A stretch of 19,965 nt of DNA from Chthoniobacter flavus. Lineage in GTDB: Bacteria; Verrucomicrobiota; Verrucomicrobiia; Chthoniobacterales; DYNR01. The position numbers and the translations under genes were made by a program. Numbering within the stretch: the stretch's first letter is position 1; the number at the start of each line of letters is the position of its first letter. Of this stretch, positions 1 through 8,237 are shown one piece after another. Where the stretch lies: positions 1 through 19,965 of the forward strand of contig DYNR01000003.1 of NCBI GenBank assembly GCA_020720945.1. Direction: 5' to 3'. Under the pieces are notes generated by a model. That model searched no databases and was not told where the DNA came from. It saw only the letters and a program-made list of their open reading frames with translations.

Positions 1-662
1 CCCTCATCCACCACGATAAACGCATACCTCGCATTCGTTTCTACGACGCCAGAGGTGATTCGGTTCGTTGTCACCATATTCACCCACGGCGCAAGAAACG
101 CTTCCCTGTCGTTCGTCGCCTTGATCAACCTGTCTTTCAAGTTCAAATTGACATTGGAAGAAAGCGTGGGTCTTACTGGTTCATCGTCCTCCGTAGCCGC
201 AGGCGGCACCGGCAACTTCGTCCGCTCGTTGAGATATGTAGTAAATTTGGCGGCTTCATTCGTGGGAAAACTCTTGATGTCGCTGTAAAGCCCCGAAATC
301 AGGGGAATCATCTGCTTGCCGTCCGTAAAATTGCTCACCGCCACCACCGTGACGGCTTTTCCCTTCGCATCGTTCGTCAATCCGACCAAATACGCCGAAT
401 TGCCCTCAACCCCCTTGCTCAACAACGCCAACGCCGCCTTCCCCCCCGCCTCCGCTGCCAAACGCGCCTTCTCTTGGCTCGTATAACTGCGACTCGCCAT
501 CCGCTCCATCCGCATACTCTCCACAAAAGCCACCACGATAATGCTCAATACAGCAATTACCATCATCGTCGTTATCAACGCAGACCCACTAAAAAACCGC
601 CCTTCCCCATAACGCTTCCTTCCCTTCCTCGCCTTCCCAAAACTGGTAATTTTTTTCCCCAT
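1..662 (-). CDS. PilX/GspK-like pilin-type membrane protein, partial (3' end outside window)
   Basis: An uninterrupted frame of 220 codons starts at ATG 660-662, the first ATG after an in-frame stop at 669-671, and runs off the left edge. No clear Shine-Dalgarno site precedes it. The N-terminus has a basic leader of about 26 residues rich in Lys and Arg. It is followed by Gly26-Ser27 and a hydrophobic helix (about residues 28-47) reading SALITTMMVIAVLSIIVVAF. This resembles a prepilin-peptidase site with the usual Glu at +5 replaced by Thr, as in GspK- and PilX-type minor (pseudo)pilins. After the helix come charged residues (ESMRMERMASRSYTSQEKAR) and an Ala-rich stretch typical of pilin alpha-1 helices, then a polar exported region. 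Similar N-termini occur in large surface or pilus-associated proteins of Verrucomicrobia. The role is probably in a type II secretion or type IV pilus-like assembly, but the exact family is unsure because the C-terminus is missing. Confidence 0.7.
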   Translation of the reverse strand, partial: MGKKITSFGKARKGRKRYGEGRFFSGSALITTMMVIAVLSIIVVAFVESMRMERMASRSYTSQEKARLAAEAGGKAALALLSKGVEGNSAYLVGLTNDAKGKAVTVVAVSNFTDGKQMIPLISGLYSDIKSFPTNEAAKFTTYLNERTKLPVPPAATEDDEPVRPTLSSNVNLNLKDRLIKATNDREAFLAPWVNMVTTNRITSGVVETNARYAFIVVDE

Positions 663-677
663 CGCAATCTAATATCC

Positions 678-719
678 AACCAAAAGTCAAATGACGCTTA
701 GACCGCCAGTTTTTTGGTT
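678..719. repeat. 8-bp inverted repeat between nuoN and the pilin-like gene
   Basis: Perfect 8-bp arms (aaccaaaa at 678-685 and ttttggtt at 712-719) are separated by 26 bp, ending 15 bp before the pilin-like start codon. The arms are AT-rich and no T-run follows, so this is not a convincing terminator. It could be an operator or chance. Nothing else convincing lies in the 115-bp gap. Confidence 0.2.
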
Positions 720-777
720 CAAAACAAAGGGGATGCCCAAAGTGCGATCACCGAAAACTCCTTGGACCTGACAACAT

Positions 778-2271
778 CTAATTCCCTAAAAGAACCTCCA
801 CGGCCCGATGAATCGGTCCGAGCAAAAGATCGGGAAAACACCCCAACCCAACCGTCACCACTGCCAATAAAAAAATAACCGCTCGCGGAACGACCCCCAA
901 TCCTTCCCCACTGCATCCCGCAACCCCATCTTCCGAAATGAAGAAAATCTGCTTTAACACCAACAAATAGTAATATAACGAAACCGCGCTAAAAAACAAC
1001 GCCAACGCAACCAACCACAACAACCCTGGCGCAGCACCAAGAATTCCCCCCGCCCCCATCGCTGCCGTAAAAAGGAAAAACTTCCCAAAAAATCCAGCCA
1101 ACGGCGGCAACCCAGCCAGCGAACAAAGAAATACCAACATGCTAAAAGACAACACGGGTTCCCGTTTGACCAACCCAGCAAAACGGGAAAAAGAATCGCC
1201 CCCCCGCTCCCGCACAACCACCCCGACAACCCCAAACGCCCCGAGCGTCGCCACCCCGTAAATCACCGTATAAAACACCACGGCTTCCAAGGACTCCGCA
1301 GACGCTGCCATCAATGCGAGCAACAAAAACCCCGCATGGCCGATCCCCGAATATGCGAGCATCCTCCGCACACTCTTTTGGACCAACGCCATCAAATTCC
1401 CGACGACCATGGACAACGCCGCCATCACCCCGAGCATCGGAACCCACCCCGGAGCAAAACTCCCCCACCCCGCACTTCCTTCCAATCCCCCAAACCCGAT
1501 AAACAAAAACTTCGCCAAAATGAAAAAACCAGCCACCTTGGACCCCGATGCCACAAACGCCGCTGCCGGAGTCGGCGCACCCTGATAAACATCGGGTGCC
1601 CACAAATGAAACGGAACCGCCGCCACCTTGAATCCAAACCCGACCAAAGCCATCGCCAACCCTGCCGTCAAAATCGGTTCCTGCGCATTCTTCCGCAACG
1701 CCGCCGACATCGCCTGCAACTCCGTAGTCCCACACACCCCAAAAATCAAACTCATCCCGTAAAGCAAAAACGCCGCCGCCACGCTCCCAAAAAGAAAATA
1801 CTTCAACGCCGCCTCCGCCGCTCCTAAATCAGACCTCGCAAACCCCGCCAACGCATAAAGCGCCAATCCCGCCAACTCCAACCCCACAAAAATCACCAGC
1901 ATCTCCTCGGTCCCGACAATCAAAAGCAACCCGATCGCCGCAAACAACAACATCGCAAAATTTTCTGCGACATGATAACTCGGACGATCGGCTTGCAAAA
2001 GCACCACCGCAACCGCCACCATCGCAAGAATCGCGAACTTAACCAAACGAACCAGCGGATCCAGCACGATCATCCCCCCCGCCATCTGCCCGTCCGGCGC
2101 ACAAAAAATCAACGCCCCAACCGCAAGCAAAACACCCACAAACGAAAGAAACGCACACGCCCCCGCCTCGGCAAACTTCCCGCCGCGACACCCCATCCCG
2201 ATTATCCCCATTGCCACTAACAGCAAAACAATCTCGGGAGACAAAATTTTTACAAAATCGAAGTAGTTCAT
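778..2271 (-). CDS. nuoN: NADH-quinone oxidoreductase subunit N (complex I)
   Basis: This 497-aa polytopic membrane protein is one of the three classes of Mrp antiporter-like proton-channel subunits of complex I. Conserved polar residues are in place: Glu132 in TM5 (FVGLELAGLALYAL), Lys215 in TM7 (GFGFKVAAVPFHLWAPDVYQ) and Lys245 in TM8 (ASGSKVAGF). The HLWAPDVYQGAPTP motif separates NuoN from NuoL and NuoM. The frame is open upstream to 2352, but ATG 2269-2271 was chosen because it gives the usual NuoN N-terminus and a 4-bp ATGA overlap with the preceding nuoM, the operon's standard junction. It is the last gene of the operon, and no intrinsic terminator was found after its stop. Confidence 0.96.
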   Translation of the reverse strand: MNYFDFVKILSPEIVLLLVAMGIIGMGCRGGKFAEAGACAFLSFVGVLLAVGALIFCAPDGQMAGGMIVLDPLVRLVKFAILAMVAVAVVLLQADRPSYHVAENFAMLLFAAIGLLLIVGTEEMLVIFVGLELAGLALYALAGFARSDLGAAEAALKYFLFGSVAAAFLLYGMSLIFGVCGTTELQAMSAALRKNAQEPILTAGLAMALVGFGFKVAAVPFHLWAPDVYQGAPTPAAAFVASGSKVAGFFILAKFLFIGFGGLEGSAGWGSFAPGWVPMLGVMAALSMVVGNLMALVQKSVRRMLAYSGIGHAGFLLLALMAASAESLEAVVFYTVIYGVATLGAFGVVGVVVRERGGDSFSRFAGLVKREPVLSFSMLVFLCSLAGLPPLAGFFGKFFLFTAAMGAGGILGAAPGLLWLVALALFFSAVSLYYYLLVLKQIFFISEDGVAGCSGEGLGVVPRAVIFLLAVVTVGLGCFPDLLLGPIHRAVEVLLGN

Positions 2272-3761
2272 CTGAGTAAAGAGCGCATCAAATCCCCTTG
2301 GAAACTCGCGACCACGAGGTTGAGAAACGGCGTGGGCATCAACCCCATGCAAACCGTCGTCGCCAATAACAAAACGGCAGCGATTTTTTCGGGCATCGTG
2401 ATCGGTTCATACAGGTGAACCTCTTCTCTTGCCTGCCCCCCCTCGCCTGCTTTGTCCTTCCCAAAAAAAGAAAGCTGCAACGCCTTGAGCGTGAAAGCCA
2501 CCGTCAGCACAATCCCTGGAACAACCACCCACAAAAGCGAAGGCATCGCCACCCACGCCCCCAACAAAACCGTCACTTCCGCAACAAAACCGCTAAAACC
2601 GGGCAACCCCATCGATGCCGCACACGCCAACACAAAAGTCACCGCCGCAAATGGCAACGCTTTCCCCAACCCCAACCGCGCCAATACCGCCAATTCCCTC
2701 GTATGCGTCCGCTCGTAAATCATCCGCCCAACCACGGCAAACAGCAATGCAGCAATGATGCCGTGAGAAAACATCTGCAACACCGCCCCCGTGATTCCCA
2801 CGGCGGAAAGCGTCACCAACCCGAGCATCACAAACCCCATGTGACTGATGCTCGAATACCCAATCACAAACTTCAAATCCTTTTGCGCCAACGCAACCAA
2901 TGCCCCGTAAAGAATCCCCACCGCCGCCAACGCCCCAAAAAAGAAACGCCACTGCTCAAGCCCATACGGGAAAAACGGCATCGCCACCCGCAACGCCCCA
3001 TACGCCCCCAACTTCATCACAACCCCCGCCAACAACATCGATGCTGCCGTCGGTGCCGCCACATGCCCAGTCGGTGCCCATGTATGAAAAGGCCACAAAC
3101 CCGCCAACACCCCAAACCCTAAAAACATCACCGGAAATGCCCACATCTGAAACCCCTTGGAATACGGCAAAGAACCCAACTCAAAAATGCTGAAACTCCC
3201 GATCCCCGACACCACATAAGTCGCCATCACCGCCACCAACACCAACGCGCTCCCTACGATGGAATACAAGGTCAACTTCATCGCCCCATACTCCCGGTTG
3301 GTCGATCCCCATCCCGCAATCAGCAGATACTTGGGCAAAATCACCACCTCGTAAAACACCAAAAACAAAAACAAATCGAGACTCAAAAAGACCCCGTAAG
3401 CTCCCCCGATAATCACCAAAAACAACGCAAAAAACCGCTTGGGCTCCTGCCCGATATTCCACGAAAAAAGAACCCCCGTCACCGCAATGATGCCCGTGAG
3501 CAAAAGCATCAAAACGGAAATCCCATCCGCACCAATCGAAAAATCAATCCCGAGCGACGGAACCCATTCTTTCAATACCATGAACTGATACGCTTGCGCC
3601 CCTGGCCTCTGGTCGTATTGAAAAGCCACTACCACCGCAACCGCCAACCCCGCCAAAGCGGAAACCAACGCCACTACCCGCGCCAAACCATGGCATCGCC
3701 CCGGCAATAACAACAACAAAAAAGCTCCCGCAAACGCGGATAAAAATGTCCAGGCTATCAT
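2268..3761 (-). CDS. nuoM: Second NuoM-type antiporter-like subunit of complex I, lacking the TM7 lysine
   Basis: A 497-aa membrane protein of the NuoM/NdhD family and the second of two tandem copies. Family marks include the FHTWAP loop, APTAASMLLAGVVMKLGAYG with Lys250, GYSSISHMGFVMLG, and Glu395 in GFSGFVAEV. TM5 Glu138 (FYEVVILPKYLL) is present. The TM7 segment reads FGVLAGLWPFHTWAP where typical NuoM has a VKxPxxPxHTWLP pattern, so the otherwise near-invariant proton-relay Lys is Leu219. Only the HTW core of the loop is shared with the upstream NuoM, and the two proteins are clearly divergent, so this is not a recent duplicate. It overlaps its neighbours on both sides by ATGA. It presumably forms an additional antiporter unit of the membrane arm; whether it moves protons by the usual mechanism is open. 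Confidence 0.93.
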   Translation of the reverse strand: MIAWTFLSAFAGAFLLLLLPGRCHGLARVVALVSALAGLAVAVVVAFQYDQRPGAQAYQFMVLKEWVPSLGIDFSIGADGISVLMLLLTGIIAVTGVLFSWNIGQEPKRFFALFLVIIGGAYGVFLSLDLFLFLVFYEVVILPKYLLIAGWGSTNREYGAMKLTLYSIVGSALVLVAVMATYVVSGIGSFSIFELGSLPYSKGFQMWAFPVMFLGFGVLAGLWPFHTWAPTGHVAAPTAASMLLAGVVMKLGAYGALRVAMPFFPYGLEQWRFFFGALAAVGILYGALVALAQKDLKFVIGYSSISHMGFVMLGLVTLSAVGITGAVLQMFSHGIIAALLFAVVGRMIYERTHTRELAVLARLGLGKALPFAAVTFVLACAASMGLPGFSGFVAEVTVLLGAWVAMPSLLWVVVPGIVLTVAFTLKALQLSFFGKDKAGEGGQAREEVHLYEPITMPEKIAAVLLLATTVCMGLMPTPFLNLVVASFQGDLMRSLLR

Positions 3762-5308
3762 GGCAAAAATTGAATCATCGTCACAACGGATTGGTTAAAA
3801 AGGTTCAGCAATGGCCCCGGGTAAATCCCCAGCCCAAACATCAGCGCAACGAGCGGTGCCATCAACCACCTCTCGCTAGACCGCAAATCAGGAAAACTCT
3901 CCCAAACAGGATTCAATGGCCCAGAAAACACCTTTGCCAAAACCCGCAAAAATACGACTGCCGTAAAAAGCAATGCAGGCAAGGAAAGCACGGCCGCCCA
4001 CGATGCCAACGGAAACACCCCTCGAAAAATCAAAAACTCTCCAACAAACCCGTTGAGCCCAGGCAACCCGAGCGACGCAAACAGTGAAATCCCCATCAAC
4101 CCACAAAAAACGGGCGCCACTTTCCGCAATCCTCCAAAATCTCCCAACGAACGCAACCCCCCACTCCGAACTTCAATCAACCCGACAAATGCGAACAACG
4201 CCGCCGCTGTCACCCCGTGGTTGAATACTTGCAACACCACCCCGCTCAACGCCGCTTCCTTCGCCTCTTTCGCCCCACCCACAGAAACCACCGCACAAAT
4301 CCCCAGCAAGCAATACCCCAAATGGTTGATGGACGAATACGCCAGTATTTTTTTCAAATCGGTTTGCACGAGTGCCACAAGGGTCGGCAACACGATAGTC
4401 GCAACAGCCAACCACAACAAGGGTTGCTGCAAAGTCTGCATCTGCTCGGGAAAAATCGGCAACAAAATCCTCAAAAAACCGTAAACCCCCATCTTGGAAA
4501 GCAACCCGGTAAAAAGCATCGTCACCCCACTCGGAGCCTGCGTGTAGGCTTCGGGCAGCCAAGTATGCAAGGGAATCACAGGAACTTTCACCGCCAACCC
4601 AACAAAAACACAAACGAAAATCCCGAGCAAAAACAAATCGGGAAAACCCGCCGCCCACGGAAACTGCGCCACGATTCCTCCCAAAATCTGCGACTGCGAC
4701 AACCCCGCAAGTTTCGTGAAATCAAAAATGCCGGTCGCCAAAAATAACGCCAAAAATCCGACCAGCATGGGCACGCTCCCCGCCAGCGTGTAAAGGAAAA
4801 ATTGATACGCAGCAAACCCTCTCTTCTCCCCTCCCCAAACCTTGATGAGAAAAAAACCGGGAATCAGGCTCAACTCCCAAAACAAAAACCACAACACAAA
4901 ATCCAACGAAAGAAAAACCCCGAAAACAATCCCCTGCAAACACAGGATCAATGCGTAGTAAACATTCTGCTTCTCCCGGATTCCCGAGGGCAAGGCAATC
5001 GCAAAAGGGGTCAAAACCGCCGTCAAAAGGACAAGCAAAAAACTCAGCCCATCTAACCCCAAATGATATTGAACTCGTAACGCACGAATCCACCAAACAC
5101 TTTCCTCAAACTGATAACCCGTAGCACTAGGCTGGAAGCTTACCCCGATCCAAGCAACGAGCAACGCCACCAAAACGGAAAAAAACAACGCAACGGAACG
5201 GGCTACCTCCGGCCTCCGACTGGAAACCAAAGAGGTCGCCAACGCCCCCACCAACGGAAGCGCTAACAACAGCGAAAGAACGGGAATTGCGGACAGATAG
5301 TTTGTCAT
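3758..5308 (-). CDS. nuoM: First NuoM-type antiporter-like subunit of complex I
   Basis: A 516-aa polytopic NuoM/NdhD-family protein, a proton-translocating subunit of the complex I membrane arm. The key residues of a functional channel are present: Glu145 in TM5 (FWELSLIPGFFLI), Lys241 in TM7 (LAVKVPVIPLHTWLPEAY), Lys272 in TM8 (LLSKMGVYGFLR) and Glu424 (GFVGEFLIFRG). The WGGEKRGFAAYQFFLY stretch is reminiscent of cyanobacterial NdhD. It lies 19 bp after the nuoL stop, the only true gap in the operon, and has no obvious Shine-Dalgarno site. It overlaps the second nuoM by 4 bp (ATGA). It is more conventional than its neighbour and probably fills the standard NuoM role. Confidence 0.95.
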   Translation of the reverse strand: MTNYLSAIPVLSLLLALPLVGALATSLVSSRRPEVARSVALFFSVLVALLVAWIGVSFQPSATGYQFEESVWWIRALRVQYHLGLDGLSFLLVLLTAVLTPFAIALPSGIREKQNVYYALILCLQGIVFGVFLSLDFVLWFLFWELSLIPGFFLIKVWGGEKRGFAAYQFFLYTLAGSVPMLVGFLALFLATGIFDFTKLAGLSQSQILGGIVAQFPWAAGFPDLFLLGIFVCVFVGLAVKVPVIPLHTWLPEAYTQAPSGVTMLFTGLLSKMGVYGFLRILLPIFPEQMQTLQQPLLWLAVATIVLPTLVALVQTDLKKILAYSSINHLGYCLLGICAVVSVGGAKEAKEAALSGVVLQVFNHGVTAAALFAFVGLIEVRSGGLRSLGDFGGLRKVAPVFCGLMGISLFASLGLPGLNGFVGEFLIFRGVFPLASWAAVLSLPALLFTAVVFLRVLAKVFSGPLNPVWESFPDLRSSERWLMAPLVALMFGLGIYPGPLLNLFNQSVVTMIQFLP

Positions 5309-5327
5309 GGATGCTCGAAAATTTGGT

Positions 5328-7382
5328 TCAAATCCAGGCGATAATCAAAATAAGTAAAACGACCCCTGCCCCTGCCACGCCCAAATAGGACTGGATTTTT
5401 CCGTTCTGCAAACGGGATAAAAACCCGCCCGAATCGCGAAACGCTTCGCACCCCGAATCGAACCCGTCGTTGAAAAGGTGACGGTCGTAAACATCGGCAA
5501 ACACGGAAAAAAACCTCGCCACCCCTCTGGCAAAAAGCACGATCCCCCCCCACACAAACCGATCAAAAAACGCCGCCACTTCCGCCGCACCCCGCAAAAC
5601 CCGAAACACCGTCGCTGCATAAAACTCATCGACATAAAAACGATTTTGCAAAACTTGAAACACTGGATGCGCCGCCCGATCCAACGGATCCGCAACCGCC
5701 TCGGGCAAGTCCTTCCGCCCGTAAAGAAACCACCCAATCCCCACCCCTGCTCCCACTACCAAAATCGAGGCTCCCATCAATGCCAAATTCCCAAAAACGA
5801 AAAATACGGAAAAATCGAAATGCGTTTCGCCTCCTTCGATAAAATGATGGAACCACGGCCACGCCGGGGTCGCCACCAAACTGAGTAAAACCGCCCCCGC
5901 CGCCAACAACGCCAGCGGAACCGTCATCACCGCCGGACTCTCGTGCGCCCCCGCCGCTTCTTTGCTGTGCTTCTTCCCGAAAAACACAAAAAACATCTGC
6001 CGGGTCATGTAAAACGCCGTCAAAAACGCACCGCCCAACGCCATATAAAACGGAACTTGAGAAACAGGCCATCCGTGCGTCCAATGCAAAATCTCTTCCT
6101 TGCTCCAAAAGCCTGAAAAAAAGAACGGAAAACCGGAAAGAGCCATCATCCCGATCCCATACACCACAAAGGTCACGGGCATCCGATGGCGCAAATCCCC
6201 CATCCTCCGAATGTCTTGCTCTTCGTGGCACCCGTGAATGACAGACCCCGCCCCCAAAAACAGCAGTGCCTTGAAAAATGCGTGCGCAATCAAATGAAAA
6301 ATCGCCCCTGCCAACCCGCCAACCCCCAAACACAACATCATGTAACCAAGCTGCGAAACCGTGGAATACGCCAAAATCCGCTTGATGTCGTTCTGCGCAA
6401 CCGCGATGCACGCCGCAAACACCGCCGTAAATGCCCCCGTCCATGCAACCACTTGCAACGCCGCCGAAACCGTCTCCGGCCCGACAACTACGGAGAACAA
6501 CGGATACACCCGCGCTACCAAAAACACGCCCGCCGCCACCATCGTCGCCGCATGAATCAACGCACTCACGGGGGTCGGCCCTTCCATCGCATCCGGCAAC
6601 CAAACATGCAACGGGAACTGCCCGGATTTCCCCGCCGCCCCACAAAATAGCAACAGCGAAATGACCGTGGATACCGCCATTCCCCCGACCGTCAAACCCG
6701 TCGCCATTTTCGTGAGCGCAGACTGCTCGAGCAACCCGTTCCCCCCATCGTAAAATAAGAGCGTCCCTGCCTCCGATGACAACCAAACCATCCCCAAGAA
6801 AAACCCTAAATCACCGATCCGGGTCGTGATAAACGCCTTTTGCGCGGCAACAACAGCACTGGGCTTGTGATACCAAAACCCAATCAACAAATACGATGCC
6901 AACCCGACCAATTCCCAACACATGAAAAGCAGCAACAAACTGTTCGCAATAACCAATCCCAACATGGCGGCTGAAAACAGCGACAAAAATCCAAAAAACC
7001 GCGTGAAATTTTTGTCGTGGCTCATGTAACCAACGCTGAAAATACAAATCAGCGAACCAACAAAAGTGACCATGACGAGCATGGCGGCGGTAAGCGGGTC
7101 AAGCAACAACCCCAAACGCAAAGCCTCACCCCCAAAACGGAACCACTCGAAATTGAAAAAACCCCGGAAAACTTCTCCCCCTCCATGACCTCCTGCGCTC
7201 CCTCCTACCCCCAACACCGTCAAAAAAGCCGCCAAAGCAACGAAAAACGACGCAATCATCGACCCGATGGTCAAAGTCGCTGCCAACCTGCGGCACGGTT
7301 GCGGACATACCGCAATGATCGCAGCCGACACCAGCGGCAACACGGGAACCAACCAAAGATAGGAAAGAATCGGATTATCCAT
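5328..7382 (-). CDS. nuoL: NADH-quinone oxidoreductase subunit L (complex I), with extended lateral helix
   Basis: A 684-aa protein, the distal antiporter-like subunit of complex I. Diagnostic motifs are Glu157 in TM5 (CWELVGLASYLLIGFW), Lys252 in TM7 (AGKSGQFPLHVWLPDAMEGP), AYSTVSQLGYM, and FFKALLFLGAGSVIHG. The C-terminal part ends in the usual RLQNGKIQSYLG segment and a final membrane helix. Before it, the lateral-helix region carries two (F/Y)DR-type motifs: FFDRFVWGG with Asp607, and VYDRHLFNDG with Asp633, 26 residues apart. From memory of the family, one such motif is usual, so the lateral helix seems longer than normal. The start ATG at 7380-7382 overlaps nuoK by 8 bp, and the gene is followed by a 19-bp gap to the first nuoM. 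Confidence 0.96.
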   Translation of the reverse strand: MDNPILSYLWLVPVLPLVSAAIIAVCPQPCRRLAATLTIGSMIASFFVALAAFLTVLGVGGSAGGHGGGEVFRGFFNFEWFRFGGEALRLGLLLDPLTAAMLVMVTFVGSLICIFSVGYMSHDKNFTRFFGFLSLFSAAMLGLVIANSLLLLFMCWELVGLASYLLIGFWYHKPSAVVAAQKAFITTRIGDLGFFLGMVWLSSEAGTLLFYDGGNGLLEQSALTKMATGLTVGGMAVSTVISLLLFCGAAGKSGQFPLHVWLPDAMEGPTPVSALIHAATMVAAGVFLVARVYPLFSVVVGPETVSAALQVVAWTGAFTAVFAACIAVAQNDIKRILAYSTVSQLGYMMLCLGVGGLAGAIFHLIAHAFFKALLFLGAGSVIHGCHEEQDIRRMGDLRHRMPVTFVVYGIGMMALSGFPFFFSGFWSKEEILHWTHGWPVSQVPFYMALGGAFLTAFYMTRQMFFVFFGKKHSKEAAGAHESPAVMTVPLALLAAGAVLLSLVATPAWPWFHHFIEGGETHFDFSVFFVFGNLALMGASILVVGAGVGIGWFLYGRKDLPEAVADPLDRAAHPVFQVLQNRFYVDEFYAATVFRVLRGAAEVAAFFDRFVWGGIVLFARGVARFFSVFADVYDRHLFNDGFDSGCEAFRDSGGFLSRLQNGKIQSYLGVAGAGVVLLILIIAWI

Positions 7383-7722
7383 TGAGCGAACGAAATTGGG
7401 ACGGATTAATAGTTTTGTAATGGCGATAGACCAAAATAATCAGCGCAAGCCCGACCGCCGCTTCTCCCGCCGCAACCGCTATGGAAAACAGCGCAAAAAG
7501 CACCCCGACCATCTCTTCTGGATGGGCTCCGAATCGCCAAAATGCTATAAAATTGATGTTGGCAGCACTAAGCATCAACTCGATTCCCACCAACACTAAA
7601 ATGGCGTTTCTCCGCGCCAGCACCGCAACCAACCCGATGCAAAAAAGAGCGGCGGACAAAACCAAGTAAGTGTGCAAAGTGATCCCGACCCCAAAATCGA
7701 AGGACAGATTCGCGAAATTCAT
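7375..7722 (-). CDS. nuoK: NADH-quinone oxidoreductase subunit K (complex I)
   Basis: A 115-aa protein with three membrane helices, slightly longer than the roughly 100-aa family norm. It carries the two buried glutamates of the complex I proton path, Glu48 (VGIELMLSAANINFIAF) and Glu87 (AAGEAAVGLALII). The extra length lies mainly in a short N-terminal extension and in the polar C-terminal tail after HYKTINPSQF. The start ATG overlaps the nuoJ stop by 4 bp (ATGA), and a strong ribosome-binding sequence (AGGAGGT, inside the end of nuoJ) lies about 10 nt upstream. It works with NuoJ and NuoA to link the quinone site to the antiporter-like subunits. Confidence 0.96.
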   Translation of the reverse strand: MNFANLSFDFGVGITLHTYLVLSAALFCIGLVAVLARRNAILVLVGIELMLSAANINFIAFWRFGAHPEEMVGVLFALFSIAVAAGEAAVGLALIILVYRHYKTINPSQFRSLNG

Positions 7723-8237
7723 TTTTTAGTTACCTCCTGCGATGCAAAAATTACGGCAGCCAAAACTGCCACCGTCAACAACAATCCCGTCGCCTGCAAC
7801 GGTAAAACATACTCGGTCACCAACTTCTCCCCCAAAACCGCTATCGAAAAAACCGGTGCTTCGGGTGCTTTGACCGCCAGCGAGGGACTCCGAAATACCG
7901 AAATCAACAAGGCGAGAAATACCGCTAAACTTACCCCGACCCCGGCGAACCTCCCCACCAAATCGCGCCACCCCCATCGCCGCTCCTCCACCCCTGGCTT
8001 CGCAAGCAAAATAACGAACATGATTAAAACCGCCACCGCCCCCACATAAACCAAAATTTGCACGAACCCCAAAAACTCCGCCCCAAGCAAAATGTAAAAC
8101 GCCCCGAGCGCAAGAAACGCAAACGCTAAACTCAACCCGCAATGAACCAAGTTGCGAAAGGAAACCGCCGCCATGGCTGTCACCAACACCAACGCGCTCA
8201 AAACAAAATAGGAAAGAAAAAAAAGTGGAGAATTCAT
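7719..8237 (-). CDS. nuoJ: NADH-quinone oxidoreductase subunit J (complex I)
   Basis: A 172-aa protein with about five membrane helices. NuoJ features include the ALVLVTAMAAVSFRNLVHC start, the FLGFVQILVYVGAVAVLIMF segment (the conserved TM3 whose pi-bulge is important for coupling in the family), and a final helix near LPLQATGLLLTVAVLAAVIF. The start is set by a 4-bp ATGA overlap with nuoH, and the end overlaps nuoK the same way. Nothing in the sequence suggests truncation or unusual function. Confidence 0.95.
   Translation of the reverse strand: MNSPLFFLSYFVLSALVLVTAMAAVSFRNLVHCGLSLAFAFLALGAFYILLGAEFLGFVQILVYVGAVAVLIMFVILLAKPGVEERRWGWRDLVGRFAGVGVSLAVFLALLISVFRSPSLAVKAPEAPVFSIAVLGEKLVTEYVLPLQATGLLLTVAVLAAVIFASQEVTKK

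Noticed and set aside
55..288. 77-codon plus-strand frame at the left edge
   Set aside because: Antisense to the pilin-like gene, whose frame is open for all 220 codons and begins with a convincing leader and membrane helix.
719..751. 10-codon frame (GTG start, encoding VIALWASPLF) after nuoN with AAGGAG six bases upstream
   Set aside because: The ribosome-binding spacing is good, but the frame is too short to support as a gene without conservation data.
1336..1827. 163-codon plus-strand frame inside nuoN
   Set aside because: Highly basic, Arg/His/Gln/Pro-rich shadow of the hydrophobic NuoN coding strand.
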